NCBI GenBank assembly: GCA_009787485.1
Contig: WQWP01000014.1
Coordinates: forward strand, 1 to 26,026
Direction: 5' to 3'
DNA from: Lentimicrobiaceae bacterium
GTDB lineage: Bacteria; Bacteroidota; Bacteroidia; Bacteroidales; WCHB1-69
DNA length: 26,026 nt
Shown here piece after piece: positions 1-6,526 of this stretch (position 1 is its first letter; each line of letters begins with the position of its first letter). Position numbers and translations under genes: made by a program. Under the pieces are notes generated by a model, which did no database searches, had not been told where the DNA came from, and worked only from the letters and a program-made list of their open reading frames with translations.

Positions 1-150
1 GCACAGACCGTTGTATTTCCCCTGCGTGAGCGAGGCGGAGGGCGGCGAAGCCGGTGCGAGCCGCAGGCGAGCACGGGAGCGAAGCGTACCCCGTAGCCAC
101 CGCGACCCGAGCGTGGGTAGGATAAGTGGGCGGATAGCGAGGGGCACGCC
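1..150. repeat. GC-rich non-coding block, probable dispersed repeat
   Basis: This stretch is far richer in G+C than the A/T-rich leader that follows it and than the genes around it. It is built from short partly self-complementary words such as GCGAGCCGCAGGCGAGC and ends in GGGGCACGCCC. No frame gives a recognisable protein. Frame 1 stays open to a TAG near 109 but its translation (mostly G, R, P and S) looks like noise. I recall similar blocks as dispersed intergenic repeats in Bacteroidota genomes, but only one copy lies in this window. It could also be the 3' flank or terminator of a gene to the left. Confidence 0.4.
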
Positions 151-206
151 CAAAAAATAAAAAAAATAATAATTTTGCCCTGTGACAATTTGGCAGCAAG
201 AACTGT

Positions 207-224
207 TTGGCATTCTATTTGCAA
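207..224 (+). promoter_or_regulatory. Candidate sigma-54 (-24/-12) promoter of clpB
   Basis: The sequence TTGGCATTCTATTTGCAA has GG at 209-210 and GC at 221-222, exactly ten bases apart, which is the invariant spacing of sigma-54 promoters (TGGCA-N5-TTGC). Transcription would start near 234, leaving a leader of about 45 bases. A second, housekeeping-like -7 word TAATTTTG (TANNTTTG) lies at 170-177 without a good TTTG partner upstream. Whether the genome encodes RpoN cannot be seen here. Confidence 0.4.
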
Positions 225-238
225 AAAAGAAATCATCA

Positions 239-270
239 TTTAAATCTTTAAATTTTTAAATCTTTAAATC
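239..270. repeat. AT-rich TTTAAATC repeat, copy 1
   Basis: Tandem-like units of TTTAAATCTTTAAATTTTT run up to ten bases before the clpB start codon. Related copies lie at 6471-6526 and 19249-19284. It forms most of the clpB untranslated leader and replaces any Shine-Dalgarno sequence. Confidence 0.6.
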
Positions 271-279
271 AAAAAAAAC

Positions 280-2874
280 ATGAATCTAAATAACTTAACC
301 CTCAAATCTCAAGAAACCATCACCCAGGCGCAATTGATTGCCCGCAGCCATAATCAAGCGCGGTTAGAGCCGCTTCATATTTTAAAAGCGTTGATTGAAG
401 TGGATCCGAATGTGATTCCGTTTCTGCTTAAAAAGTTGGATGTCAATCCGAAAATGATGCTGCAAGTGGTTGAAAAACAGATTCAATCGTTGGCGAAAGG
501 TAACGGGGGCGATATTTATATGGCGCCGGCAGTGCAAACTGCCATACAAAAAGCCATCTTGTTCAGTAATGAGCTGGGCGATGATTTTGTTTCGCTAGAA
601 CACTTGTTTTATGGCATTTTTATGACAGATGATGCCGCTTCTAAAATCTTGAAAGATGCCGGCATCAGCGAAAAAGGTATCAAAACTGCGATCGAAGACT
701 TGCGCAAAGGGAGCAAAGCTACCGGCGAAAGCAGCGAAGAGTCTTATAACTCATTGAATAAATATGCCGTAAATTTGAATGACGCCGCACGTAAAGGCAA
801 ACTCGACCCCGTAATTGGGCGTGATGAGGAGATTCGGCGCGTGTTGCAAATTTTGTCACGAAGAACTAAAAACAACCCGATTCTTATTGGAGAAGCCGGT
901 GTGGGTAAAACCGCTATCGCCGAAGGCTTGGCGCATCGCTTAGTGAGCGGCGATATTCCCGAAAACCTGAAAACAAAGAAACTCTACTCGTTAGATATGG
1001 GCGCCCTTATTGCCGGCGCCAAATACAAAGGCGAATTTGAGGAGCGTTTGAAAAATGTGATCAAAGAGGTTGTTGAATCAAACGGAGAAATTATTCTCTT
1101 TATCGATGAAATTCACACGTTGGTGGGTGCGGGCGGCTCAGGAGAGGGCGCTATGGATGCGGCAAATATCCTGAAACCTGCCCTCGCACGCGGCGAGCTT
1201 CGCTCCATAGGCGCCACTACGTTGAATGAGTATCAGAAATATTTTGAAAAAGACAAGGCATTGGAGCGCCGCTTTCAACCCGTAAAGATTGAGGAGCCGG
1301 ATAAATACTCCACGATCTCTATTCTTCGTGGGTTGAAAGAGCGCTATGAAACGCATCATCAAGTGCGTATTTTAGACGAAGCAATTATTGCTGCCGTAGA
1401 ATTATCTTCCAGATATATTACAGACCGGCAGCTTCCCGATAAAGCGATTGATTTGATTGATGAAGCGGCATCGAAGTTAAAGTTGGAAATCAACTCCATG
1501 CCGGAAGAATTAGACGAGTTAGACCGCAAAATCCGCCAGTTAGAGATTGAACGTGAGGCTATTAAAAGTGAAAATGCTCCGGAAAAGATGGAGCAGTTAG
1601 GCAAAACGATTTCCGATTTGCAAGAGGAGCGCAATACGTTGTATGCCAAATGGCACGCGGAAAAAGAAGTGGCAGAAAGAATCCAAAAGATTAAAGCCGA
1701 TATTGAGCATTTTAAGTTGGAAGCTGCCGAACAGGAGCGTCAAGGCAACTACGGGCGCGTAGCGGAATTGCGCTACGGTGCCATTAAAGAAGCGGAAGAG
1801 CAAATTGAAAAGTTTCAACAAGAGCTTAATAATTTGCAAGCCGACGGCGCCATGATTGACGAAGAAGTGGGCAGCGACGATATTGCCGAAGTGGTGGCGC
1901 GCTGGACGGGCATCCCCGTAACCAAAATGATGCAAAGCGAAAAGATGAAGTTGTTGCACTTAGAGGAAGAACTGCACAAGCGCGTGGTGGGTCAAGATGA
2001 AGCGATTACCGCCATTGCCGATGCCATTCGCAGAAGCCGCGCCGGTTTGCAAGATAGCAAACGCCCCATCGGCTCGTTCATCTTTTTGGGAACGACCGGC
2101 GTAGGTAAAACCGAATTAGCCAAAACCTTAGCCGAATATTTATTCAATACCGAAGATACCATGATTCGCTTCGATATGAGTGAGTTTCAGGAAGCACATT
2201 CTGTATCAAGGCTCATCGGCTCGCCTCCGGGTTACGTGGGCTACGACGAAGGCGGCCAGCTGACCGAGAAAGTGCGCCGCAAACAATACTCGGTGGTTTT
2301 ATTCGACGAGATTGAAAAAGCGCACCCCGATATTTTGAACATTCTGTTGCAAGTATTGGACGATGGCAGACTGACCGATAACAAAGGGCGTGTTGCCGAT
2401 TTTAAGAACACGATTATTATCATGACCTCCAACATCGGCTCGCACATTATTCAAGATAATTATGCCGAAAAAGGCAAATTTACTGATGAAGAAGTGTTTG
2501 AGCGTACCAAAACTGAAGTTACCGATTTGTTGAAAAAAGCATTGCGCCCGGAGTTTCTTAATAGAATTGATGAGATTGTGATGTTTCAGCCGCTTTCCAA
2601 GCGCGAAATTAAAGATATTATTAAACTACAAATTAACGATTTGAATCGCATGTTGGGCGAGCAAGGGGTGCAGGTAGAGTTTACGAAATATGCGTTGGAT
2701 TTATTGGCTGAAATGGGCTACGATCCGGTGTATGGTGCGCGGCCGTTGAAGCGGGTAATTCAGAAGAAGATTCTTAATGAGTTGTCTAAGATACTGTTAT
2801 CGGGGTCTTTGAGTAAGGATTTGCCGATAAAAATAGATTCGTTTGAGGAAGGTAAATTTGCGTTTTTTAATTAA
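280..2874 (+). CDS. clpB: ATP-dependent disaggregase ClpB
   Basis: Cytoplasmic Hsp100/AAA+ chaperone that, with the DnaK system, pulls polypeptides out of aggregates after heat stress. The 864-residue length is normal for the family. An N-terminal Clp repeat domain covers about residues 1-145. NBD1 has Walker A GEAGVGKT at 204-211 and Walker B FIDEIHTLVGAGG. A long coiled-coil M domain (about 405-525, rich in E, K, L and Q) follows. NBD2 has Walker A GTTGVGKT at 604-611 and VLFDEIEKAHPD, and a ClpB small domain closes the protein. The M domain and the absence of a ClpP-binding loop context favour ClpB over ClpA or ClpC. The ATG at 280 follows an A-rich leader, as usual in this phylum. The stop codon directly abuts a palindromic repeat, and the candidate sigma-54 element upstream may govern expression. 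Confidence 0.97.
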   Translation: MNLNNLTLKSQETITQAQLIARSHNQARLEPLHILKALIEVDPNVIPFLLKKLDVNPKMMLQVVEKQIQSLAKGNGGDIYMAPAVQTAIQKAILFSNELGDDFVSLEHLFYGIFMTDDAASKILKDAGISEKGIKTAIEDLRKGSKATGESSEESYNSLNKYAVNLNDAARKGKLDPVIGRDEEIRRVLQILSRRTKNNPILIGEAGVGKTAIAEGLAHRLVSGDIPENLKTKKLYSLDMGALIAGAKYKGEFEERLKNVIKEVVESNGEIILFIDEIHTLVGAGGSGEGAMDAANILKPALARGELRSIGATTLNEYQKYFEKDKALERRFQPVKIEEPDKYSTISILRGLKERYETHHQVRILDEAIIAAVELSSRYITDRQLPDKAIDLIDEAASKLKLEINSMPEELDELDRKIRQLEIEREAIKSENAPEKMEQLGKTISDLQEERNTLYAKWHAEKEVAERIQKIKADIEHFKLEAAEQERQGNYGRVAELRYGAIKEAEEQIEKFQQELNNLQADGAMIDEEVGSDDIAEVVARWTGIPVTKMMQSEKMKLLHLEEELHKRVVGQDEAITAIADAIRRSRAGLQDSKRPIGSFIFLGTTGVGKTELAKTLAEYLFNTEDTMIRFDMSEFQEAHSVSRLIGSPPGYVGYDEGGQLTEKVRRKQYSVVLFDEIEKAHPDILNILLQVLDDGRLTDNKGRVADFKNTIIIMTSNIGSHIIQDNYAEKGKFTDEEVFERTKTEVTDLLKKALRPEFLNRIDEIVMFQPLSKREIKDIIKLQINDLNRMLGEQGVQVEFTKYALDLLAEMGYDPVYGARPLKRVIQKKILNELSKILLSGSLSKDLPIKIDSFEEGKFAFFN

Positions 2875-2937
2875 TCTCGCAAAGGCGCAAAGGCGCAAAG
2901 TTTTTTTTTCTCTTTGCGTCTCTGCGCCTTTGCGTGA
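2875..2937. repeat. Palindromic CGCAAAGG repeat, copy 1 (hairpin after clpB)
   Basis: The left arm at 2875-2900 (three rounds of a GCAAAGGC unit) pairs imperfectly, 23 of 26 positions, with the right arm at 2912-2937. The loop consists almost only of T. It begins one base after the clpB stop codon and ends about 44 bases before the next gene. The same palindrome occurs at 4988-5049. It could form a strong RNA hairpin that limits read-through from clpB, but there is no T-run after the right arm. Confidence 0.8.
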
Positions 2938-2942
2938 AAATA

Positions 2943-2950
2943 TATTTTTG
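2943..2950 (+). promoter_or_regulatory. Possible -7 element (TATTTTTG) of the MFS-mazG unit
   Basis: TATTTTTG matches the Bacteroidota -7 consensus TANNTTTG and lies 30 bases before the transporter start codon. No TTTG sits at the usual 19-21 base distance upstream (the nearest are 10 and 26 bases away), so this is only a half match. Confidence 0.35.
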
Positions 2951-2980
2951 CCGCTCAAAAAATAGATAAAATTTTACAAA

Positions 2981-4219
2981 ATGGAAAATCACAAAAAAGG
3001 AAACGTAGTACTATTAGCCGGCATTCTTTTCAACCTATCAATCGGCGTTCTTTACGCATGGAGCGTTCTTAAAACAAAATTAACAGCATCTGTCGGCGCC
3101 GGAGGATGGGGTTGGTCGAGCACAGAAGCAGGGCTTCCATATACCATTGCCATTGTCTTTTTTGCGATAGGGCTGCTTGTTGGCGGCAGAATTCAAGACA
3201 AAATCGGGCCAAGATGGGTGGTAACCACAGGCGGCGCCTTAGTAGCCTTGGGAATGATCCTTTCCGGATATGTCGGCAACAGCGTAATGGGCATTACAAT
3301 ATGCTTCGGCTTTATCACCGGAACCGGCATAGGCTTAGGCTACGGCTGTGTTAGTCCGCCGGCGCTCAAATGGTTTCACCCGAGCAAAAAAGGTTTGGTA
3401 ACCGGGCTGATTGTTGGAGGTTTTGGAATTGCGCCCGTCTATTTTGCGCCCATTATGAACACCTTATTAAGTAATTTCGGGATCCAAAAATCGTTGATAT
3501 TCATGGGGATAGTAGTAGCCGCAATTAGCATACCTATTGCCCAGCTTATAAAAAATCCACCGGCAGGATATACTCCGTCAATACCCGAAGGCTTAAAGCA
3601 GGCCGCCACCGCCAAGCCCTCTGTTGATGTTACATGGAGAGAAATGATTAAAACAAAGCAGTTTTACCTTTTGTTTATCATGTTCCTCTTGTCGGCATCT
3701 GTGGGGCTTATGATTATCGGAAATATGTCGAAAATCGCTAATACTCAAATCGGTATCACAGACACCGCATTATTAGCCATACTCGTATCTTTTTTAGCCA
3801 TCACAAACACAGCGGGCAGAGTGCTCGGCGGCTTAATGTCTGATAAAATCGGATGCGTAAATGCTTTATTTGTTGTATTTGCGTTGCAGGCGCTAAACAT
3901 GGTAGGTTTTGTGTTTTATCAAAGCCTGCCCGCATTAATCATTGGTATAATTTTAGTTGGCTTCAGCTATGGCACGTTGCTAAGCGTATTTCCTTCTATA
4001 GCAGCCGGCTTGTACGGGCTTAAAAACTATGGCACAAACTACGGTGTGTTATATTTGGCTTGGGGACTTGCAGGTGTGGTAGCGCCTATGGCAGCAGACA
4101 TCATTTTCGACATTAACGGCAATTTCCATGCAGCTTACCTACTTGCTGCGATTATGTTAGCGCTTATTATCTGCGTAAATTTCCTGTTTCGTAAAACCAG
4201 CAAAACCGCTATAGCTTGA
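2981..4219 (+). CDS. OFA-family MFS transporter
   Basis: Inner-membrane carrier of the major facilitator superfamily with 12 predicted membrane segments in 412 residues. The segment GRIQDKIGPRWV (69-80) is the conserved loop between helices 2 and 3. The region near residue 125 (GYGCVSPPALKWFHP, followed by KKGLVTGLIVGGFG) is typical of the oxalate/formate-antiporter family (OFA, TC 2.A.1.11). Members of the family carry small monocarboxylates or dicarboxylates, and many have no known substrate, so oxalate should not be assumed. No oxalate-degrading gene is nearby. It ends eight bases before mazG, so the two are probably co-transcribed. Confidence 0.88.
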   Translation: MENHKKGNVVLLAGILFNLSIGVLYAWSVLKTKLTASVGAGGWGWSSTEAGLPYTIAIVFFAIGLLVGGRIQDKIGPRWVVTTGGALVALGMILSGYVGNSVMGITICFGFITGTGIGLGYGCVSPPALKWFHPSKKGLVTGLIVGGFGIAPVYFAPIMNTLLSNFGIQKSLIFMGIVVAAISIPIAQLIKNPPAGYTPSIPEGLKQAATAKPSVDVTWREMIKTKQFYLLFIMFLLSASVGLMIIGNMSKIANTQIGITDTALLAILVSFLAITNTAGRVLGGLMSDKIGCVNALFVVFALQALNMVGFVFYQSLPALIIGIILVGFSYGTLLSVFPSIAAGLYGLKNYGTNYGVLYLAWGLAGVVAPMAADIIFDINGNFHAAYLLAAIMLALIICVNFLFRKTSKTAIA

Positions 4220-4227
4220 TAAACAAA

Positions 4228-4983
4228 ATGGACACCCGCCTCCAATCCTTTCAAAAACTCTTGGACATTATGGACGAACTCCGTGCCAAATGTCCTTGGG
4301 ATAGCAAACAAACTTTCGATACGCTTCGATATTTAACCATTGAAGAAACTTACGAATTATCGGATGCAATTATTGATAAAAAATACGCAGATATTGGTAA
4401 AGAGTTGGGAGATTTGTTGTTGCACATCGTTTTTTACGCCAAAATCGGAGAAGAGCAAAACCTTTTCAATATAGAAACCGTAATTGATGGTATTTGCGAA
4501 AAACTGATTCGCCGCCACCCGCATATTTTTGGAAAAGTGCACGTAAATTCGGTAGATGAAGTGAAAGAGAATTGGGAAAAAATAAAACTGAAAGAAGGCA
4601 GCAAATCGGTATTGAGTGGCGTGCCCAACTCATTGCCCGCCATGGTAAAAGCCTACCGTATTCAGGAAAAAGCGCGCGGCGTAGGTTTCGATTGGGAAAA
4701 TACGGAACAGGTGTGGGATAAAGTGCAAGAAGAACTAACAGAATTTAACAAAGAAAAAGATGAAAACTCCGAAAAAATGGAAGATGAGTTTGGGGATATT
4801 TTATTTGCGTTAATAAATTACGCTCGTTTTGTTAATATAAATCCCGAAGATGCGCTGGAAAAGACTAATCGGAAGTTTATAAAACGCTTTAATTATATAG
4901 AACAAAAAGCGAAAGAATTAGACAAACCTTTGTCGGAGATGACTTTAGATGAGATGGAAGATTTGTGGCAACAAGCCAAATAA
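4228..4983 (+). CDS. mazG: Nucleoside triphosphate pyrophosphohydrolase MazG
   Basis: All-alpha NTP pyrophosphatase that hydrolyses (d)NTPs, including damaged ones, to NMP and PPi in the cytoplasm. The 251-residue protein has the two tandem MazG domains of the E. coli type. The first carries the metal-binding pattern E39-E40-x-x-E43 ... E59-x-x-D62 (EETYEL then KELGDLL). The second repeats it as EELTEF ... EDEFGD. N-terminal CPWD (22-25) is a family hallmark. I start at ATG 4228 rather than the in-frame TTG at 4216, because the TTG overlaps the transporter and adds only MINK. A palindromic repeat follows the stop codon. Confidence 0.93.
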   Translation: MDTRLQSFQKLLDIMDELRAKCPWDSKQTFDTLRYLTIEETYELSDAIIDKKYADIGKELGDLLLHIVFYAKIGEEQNLFNIETVIDGICEKLIRRHPHIFGKVHVNSVDEVKENWEKIKLKEGSKSVLSGVPNSLPAMVKAYRIQEKARGVGFDWENTEQVWDKVQEELTEFNKEKDENSEKMEDEFGDILFALINYARFVNINPEDALEKTNRKFIKRFNYIEQKAKELDKPLSEMTLDEMEDLWQQAK

Positions 4984-4987
4984 AAAA

Positions 4988-5049
4988 TCTCGCAAAGGCG
5001 CAAAGGCGCAAAGAGAAATAAGACTTTGCGCCTTCGCGTCTTTGCGAGA
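4988..5049 (-). terminator. Palindromic repeat copy 2, terminator between convergent mazG and cdaA
   Basis: Arms 4988-5013 and 5024-5049 match at 24 of 26 positions around a 10-base loop. Read on the minus strand the stem is followed by a run of six T (complement of 4982-4987), so it has the form of an intrinsic terminator for cdaA. For mazG the hairpin comes directly after the stop codon but has no T-run. The arms are nearly the same words as in the copy at 2875-2937, so this is a dispersed mobile-like palindrome used as a terminator rather than a locus-specific one. Confidence 0.8.
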
Positions 5050-5053
5050 AAAA

Positions 5054-5821
5054 CTACATCTCAATCTTCCCCCACAACATCTGCTTCAACACCGTAGGCG
5101 AAATATTCCGATGCAGCTGCCCTTGCACAGAAACAGAAATCTGCCCCGTTTGTTCCGAAACAATTACTGCAATAGCATCGCTCTCTGCCGTAATTCCCAC
5201 CGCCGAACGATGCCGCAATCCGATATCGGAAGGTAAAGCTATAGATTTAGAAACCGGCAAAATGCAGCGTGCCGCCACAATACGGTGTTTCTTTACGATT
5301 ACTGCTCCATCATGCAAAGGACTGTTTTTAAAAAAGATATTCTCCAAAAGCTCTCGCGATACAAGCGCATCAATCTGCTCGCCGGTAGCAATAATTTCAT
5401 TCAAGGGGTTTATTTTCGCGATAATGATTAATGCGCCGGTTTGGGAAGCGGACATCCGTTTACAGGCACGCACTATCGCATCAATATCATCTTCTATATC
5501 CACCTCTTTATGAGCTTTGGCAAACCATTTAAAGAATTTCCTGTTTCCCAGCATGTACAAAAATTTTCGTATTTCCGGTTGAAAAATAACCACCAATAAG
5601 ATTACGCTCACCTGAGCAATTTGTCCTAAAATATCGGAAAGTACCGTAAGATGAAAAAGATAGGCTAACTTCCCTATTATGTACACCAAAATCAATCCAA
5701 TAATAATTGGGGTGGCCGAAGTGCCTCGCAGCCAACGAAACACCAGCACAATAATGGTTATTACTAACAGAATATCAATGATATTTATGAGGTTTTGGTA
5801 AAGGTAATGTAAAAGTGGCAT
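5054..5821 (-). CDS. cdaA: Membrane diadenylate cyclase (CdaA/DacA type)
   Basis: Makes cyclic di-AMP from two ATP at the inner membrane. The 255 residues begin with about three membrane helices (roughly 14-32, 37-56 and 60-80), followed by a DisA_N catalytic domain. The catalytic DGA motif is at 171-173 (SPLHDGAVIV) and the ATP-binding RHRSA motif at 203-207. This is the single-subunit CdaA architecture. The usual Firmicutes partners cdaR and glmM are not adjacent. It lies 19 bases after thymidine kinase on the same strand, with an AT-rich repeat in the gap, so the two may be co-transcribed. Confidence 0.93.
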   Translation of the reverse strand: MPLLHYLYQNLINIIDILLVITIIVLVFRWLRGTSATPIIIGLILVYIIGKLAYLFHLTVLSDILGQIAQVSVILLVVIFQPEIRKFLYMLGNRKFFKWFAKAHKEVDIEDDIDAIVRACKRMSASQTGALIIIAKINPLNEIIATGEQIDALVSRELLENIFFKNSPLHDGAVIVKKHRIVAARCILPVSKSIALPSDIGLRHRSAVGITAESDAIAVIVSEQTGQISVSVQGQLHRNISPTVLKQMLWGKIEM

Positions 5822-5857
5822 AATTCCTAATTCTTAATTTCTAATTCCTAATTAATT
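5822..5857. repeat. TAATTCCTAATTCTTAATT repeat, copy 1
   Basis: A run of near-identical 7-8 base units (AATTCCT, AATTCTT) fills the gap between cdaA and tdk and reads into the last codons of tdk. A related run is at 12353-12388. Confidence 0.65.
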
Positions 5858-6422
5858 GAAAACAGCTTCTACACAATGGCTTATACGCCTCTTTTTCTCC
5901 TAACAGCACTTGTTTATCGCCGGCAACAATTCGATGCGAGTGGTGCGCTAAATCGCCGCAATGCACACATATTGCATGCACTTTTGAAACGTATTCTGCG
6001 ATTGCCATCAGTTTGGGCATCGGCCCGAAAGGATTTCCCAGATAGTCCATATCCAAGCCGGCGACAATGACTCTGATTCCTGCGTTTGCCAATTGGTTAC
6101 ACACCTCAACGATACCATCGTCGAAAAATTGTATTTCGTCAATGCCAACCACTTCTACGGCATCCAGGGAGACATATAGCAAAATTTCGGCGGCATTGTG
6201 CACCGGCGTGGAAGGCATGGCGGAGGCATCGTGCGATACCATTTCCGTTTCGGCATAGCGCGTATCTATCGCCGGTTTGAAAAGCTCAATTTTCTGCTTG
6301 GCGAATTGGGCGCGTTTGATACGGCGCAACAACTCTTCCGTTTTTCCGGAAAACATAGAGCCGCAGATGACTTCTATCCATCCTTTTTTATTTGAGCGGT
6401 TGGCTTTGGTTTCTAAGAACAT
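5841..6422 (-). CDS. tdk: Thymidine kinase (type II)
   Basis: Phosphorylates thymidine to dTMP with ATP in the pyrimidine salvage pathway. The 193-residue protein has the P-loop GSMFSGKT (21-28) and DEIQFF (95-100, with E96 the catalytic base in this family). A structural zinc site is formed by C152-x-x-C155 and C184-x-x-C187. The thymidine-binding lasso between the zinc pairs is present (AHHSHR). The last residues (LIRN and stop) are encoded inside the AATTAGG repeat of the downstream gap, so the natural end may have been changed slightly. It is followed 19 bases later by cdaA. Confidence 0.95.
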   Translation of the reverse strand: MFLETKANRSNKKGWIEVICGSMFSGKTEELLRRIKRAQFAKQKIELFKPAIDTRYAETEMVSHDASAMPSTPVHNAAEILLYVSLDAVEVVGIDEIQFFDDGIVEVCNQLANAGIRVIVAGLDMDYLGNPFGPMPKLMAIAEYVSKVHAICVHCGDLAHHSHRIVAGDKQVLLGEKEAYKPLCRSCFQLIRN

Positions 6423-6450
6423 GATAATTAGTGATTAGTGGTTAATATTG

Positions 6451-6470
6451 CCGTCGGTTTTAACCGACGG
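6451..6470. repeat. Perfect 9-bp inverted repeat (CCGTCGGTT/AACCGACGG)
   Basis: Nine-base arms at 6451-6459 and 6462-6470 surround a two-base centre. It lies between the end of the ABC exporter and the start of tdk, both on the minus strand. An AT-rich repeat sits on one side and AATTAGTGATTAGTG-like words on the other. There is no T-run on the minus strand, so termination is possible but unproven. Confidence 0.65.
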
Positions 6471-6526
6471 ATTTAAAAATTTAAAAATTTAAAAATTTAA
6501 AGATTTAAAAATTTTAAAGATTAATA
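6471..6526. repeat. AT-rich TTTAAATC repeat, copy 2, at the truncated end of the ABC exporter
   Basis: Several units of ATTTAAAAATTTAAAGATTT occupy this gap and run into the last codons and stop codon of the exporter gene. It is related to 239-270 and 19249-19284. Confidence 0.65.

Noticed and set aside
1597..1959. A 120-codon open frame on the minus strand within clpB
   Set aside because: Histidine- and phenylalanine-rich translation typical of a shadow of the coiled-coil coding sequence; clpB conservation explains it.
2981..4983. Oxalate utilisation module
   Set aside because: The carrier is only OFA-like in sequence; its neighbour is mazG and there is no oxalyl-CoA or formyl-CoA gene.
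5054..6422. cdaA with tdk as a nucleotide-signalling defence system
   Set aside because: Both enzymes are standard housekeeping types and no effector or sensor gene is present.
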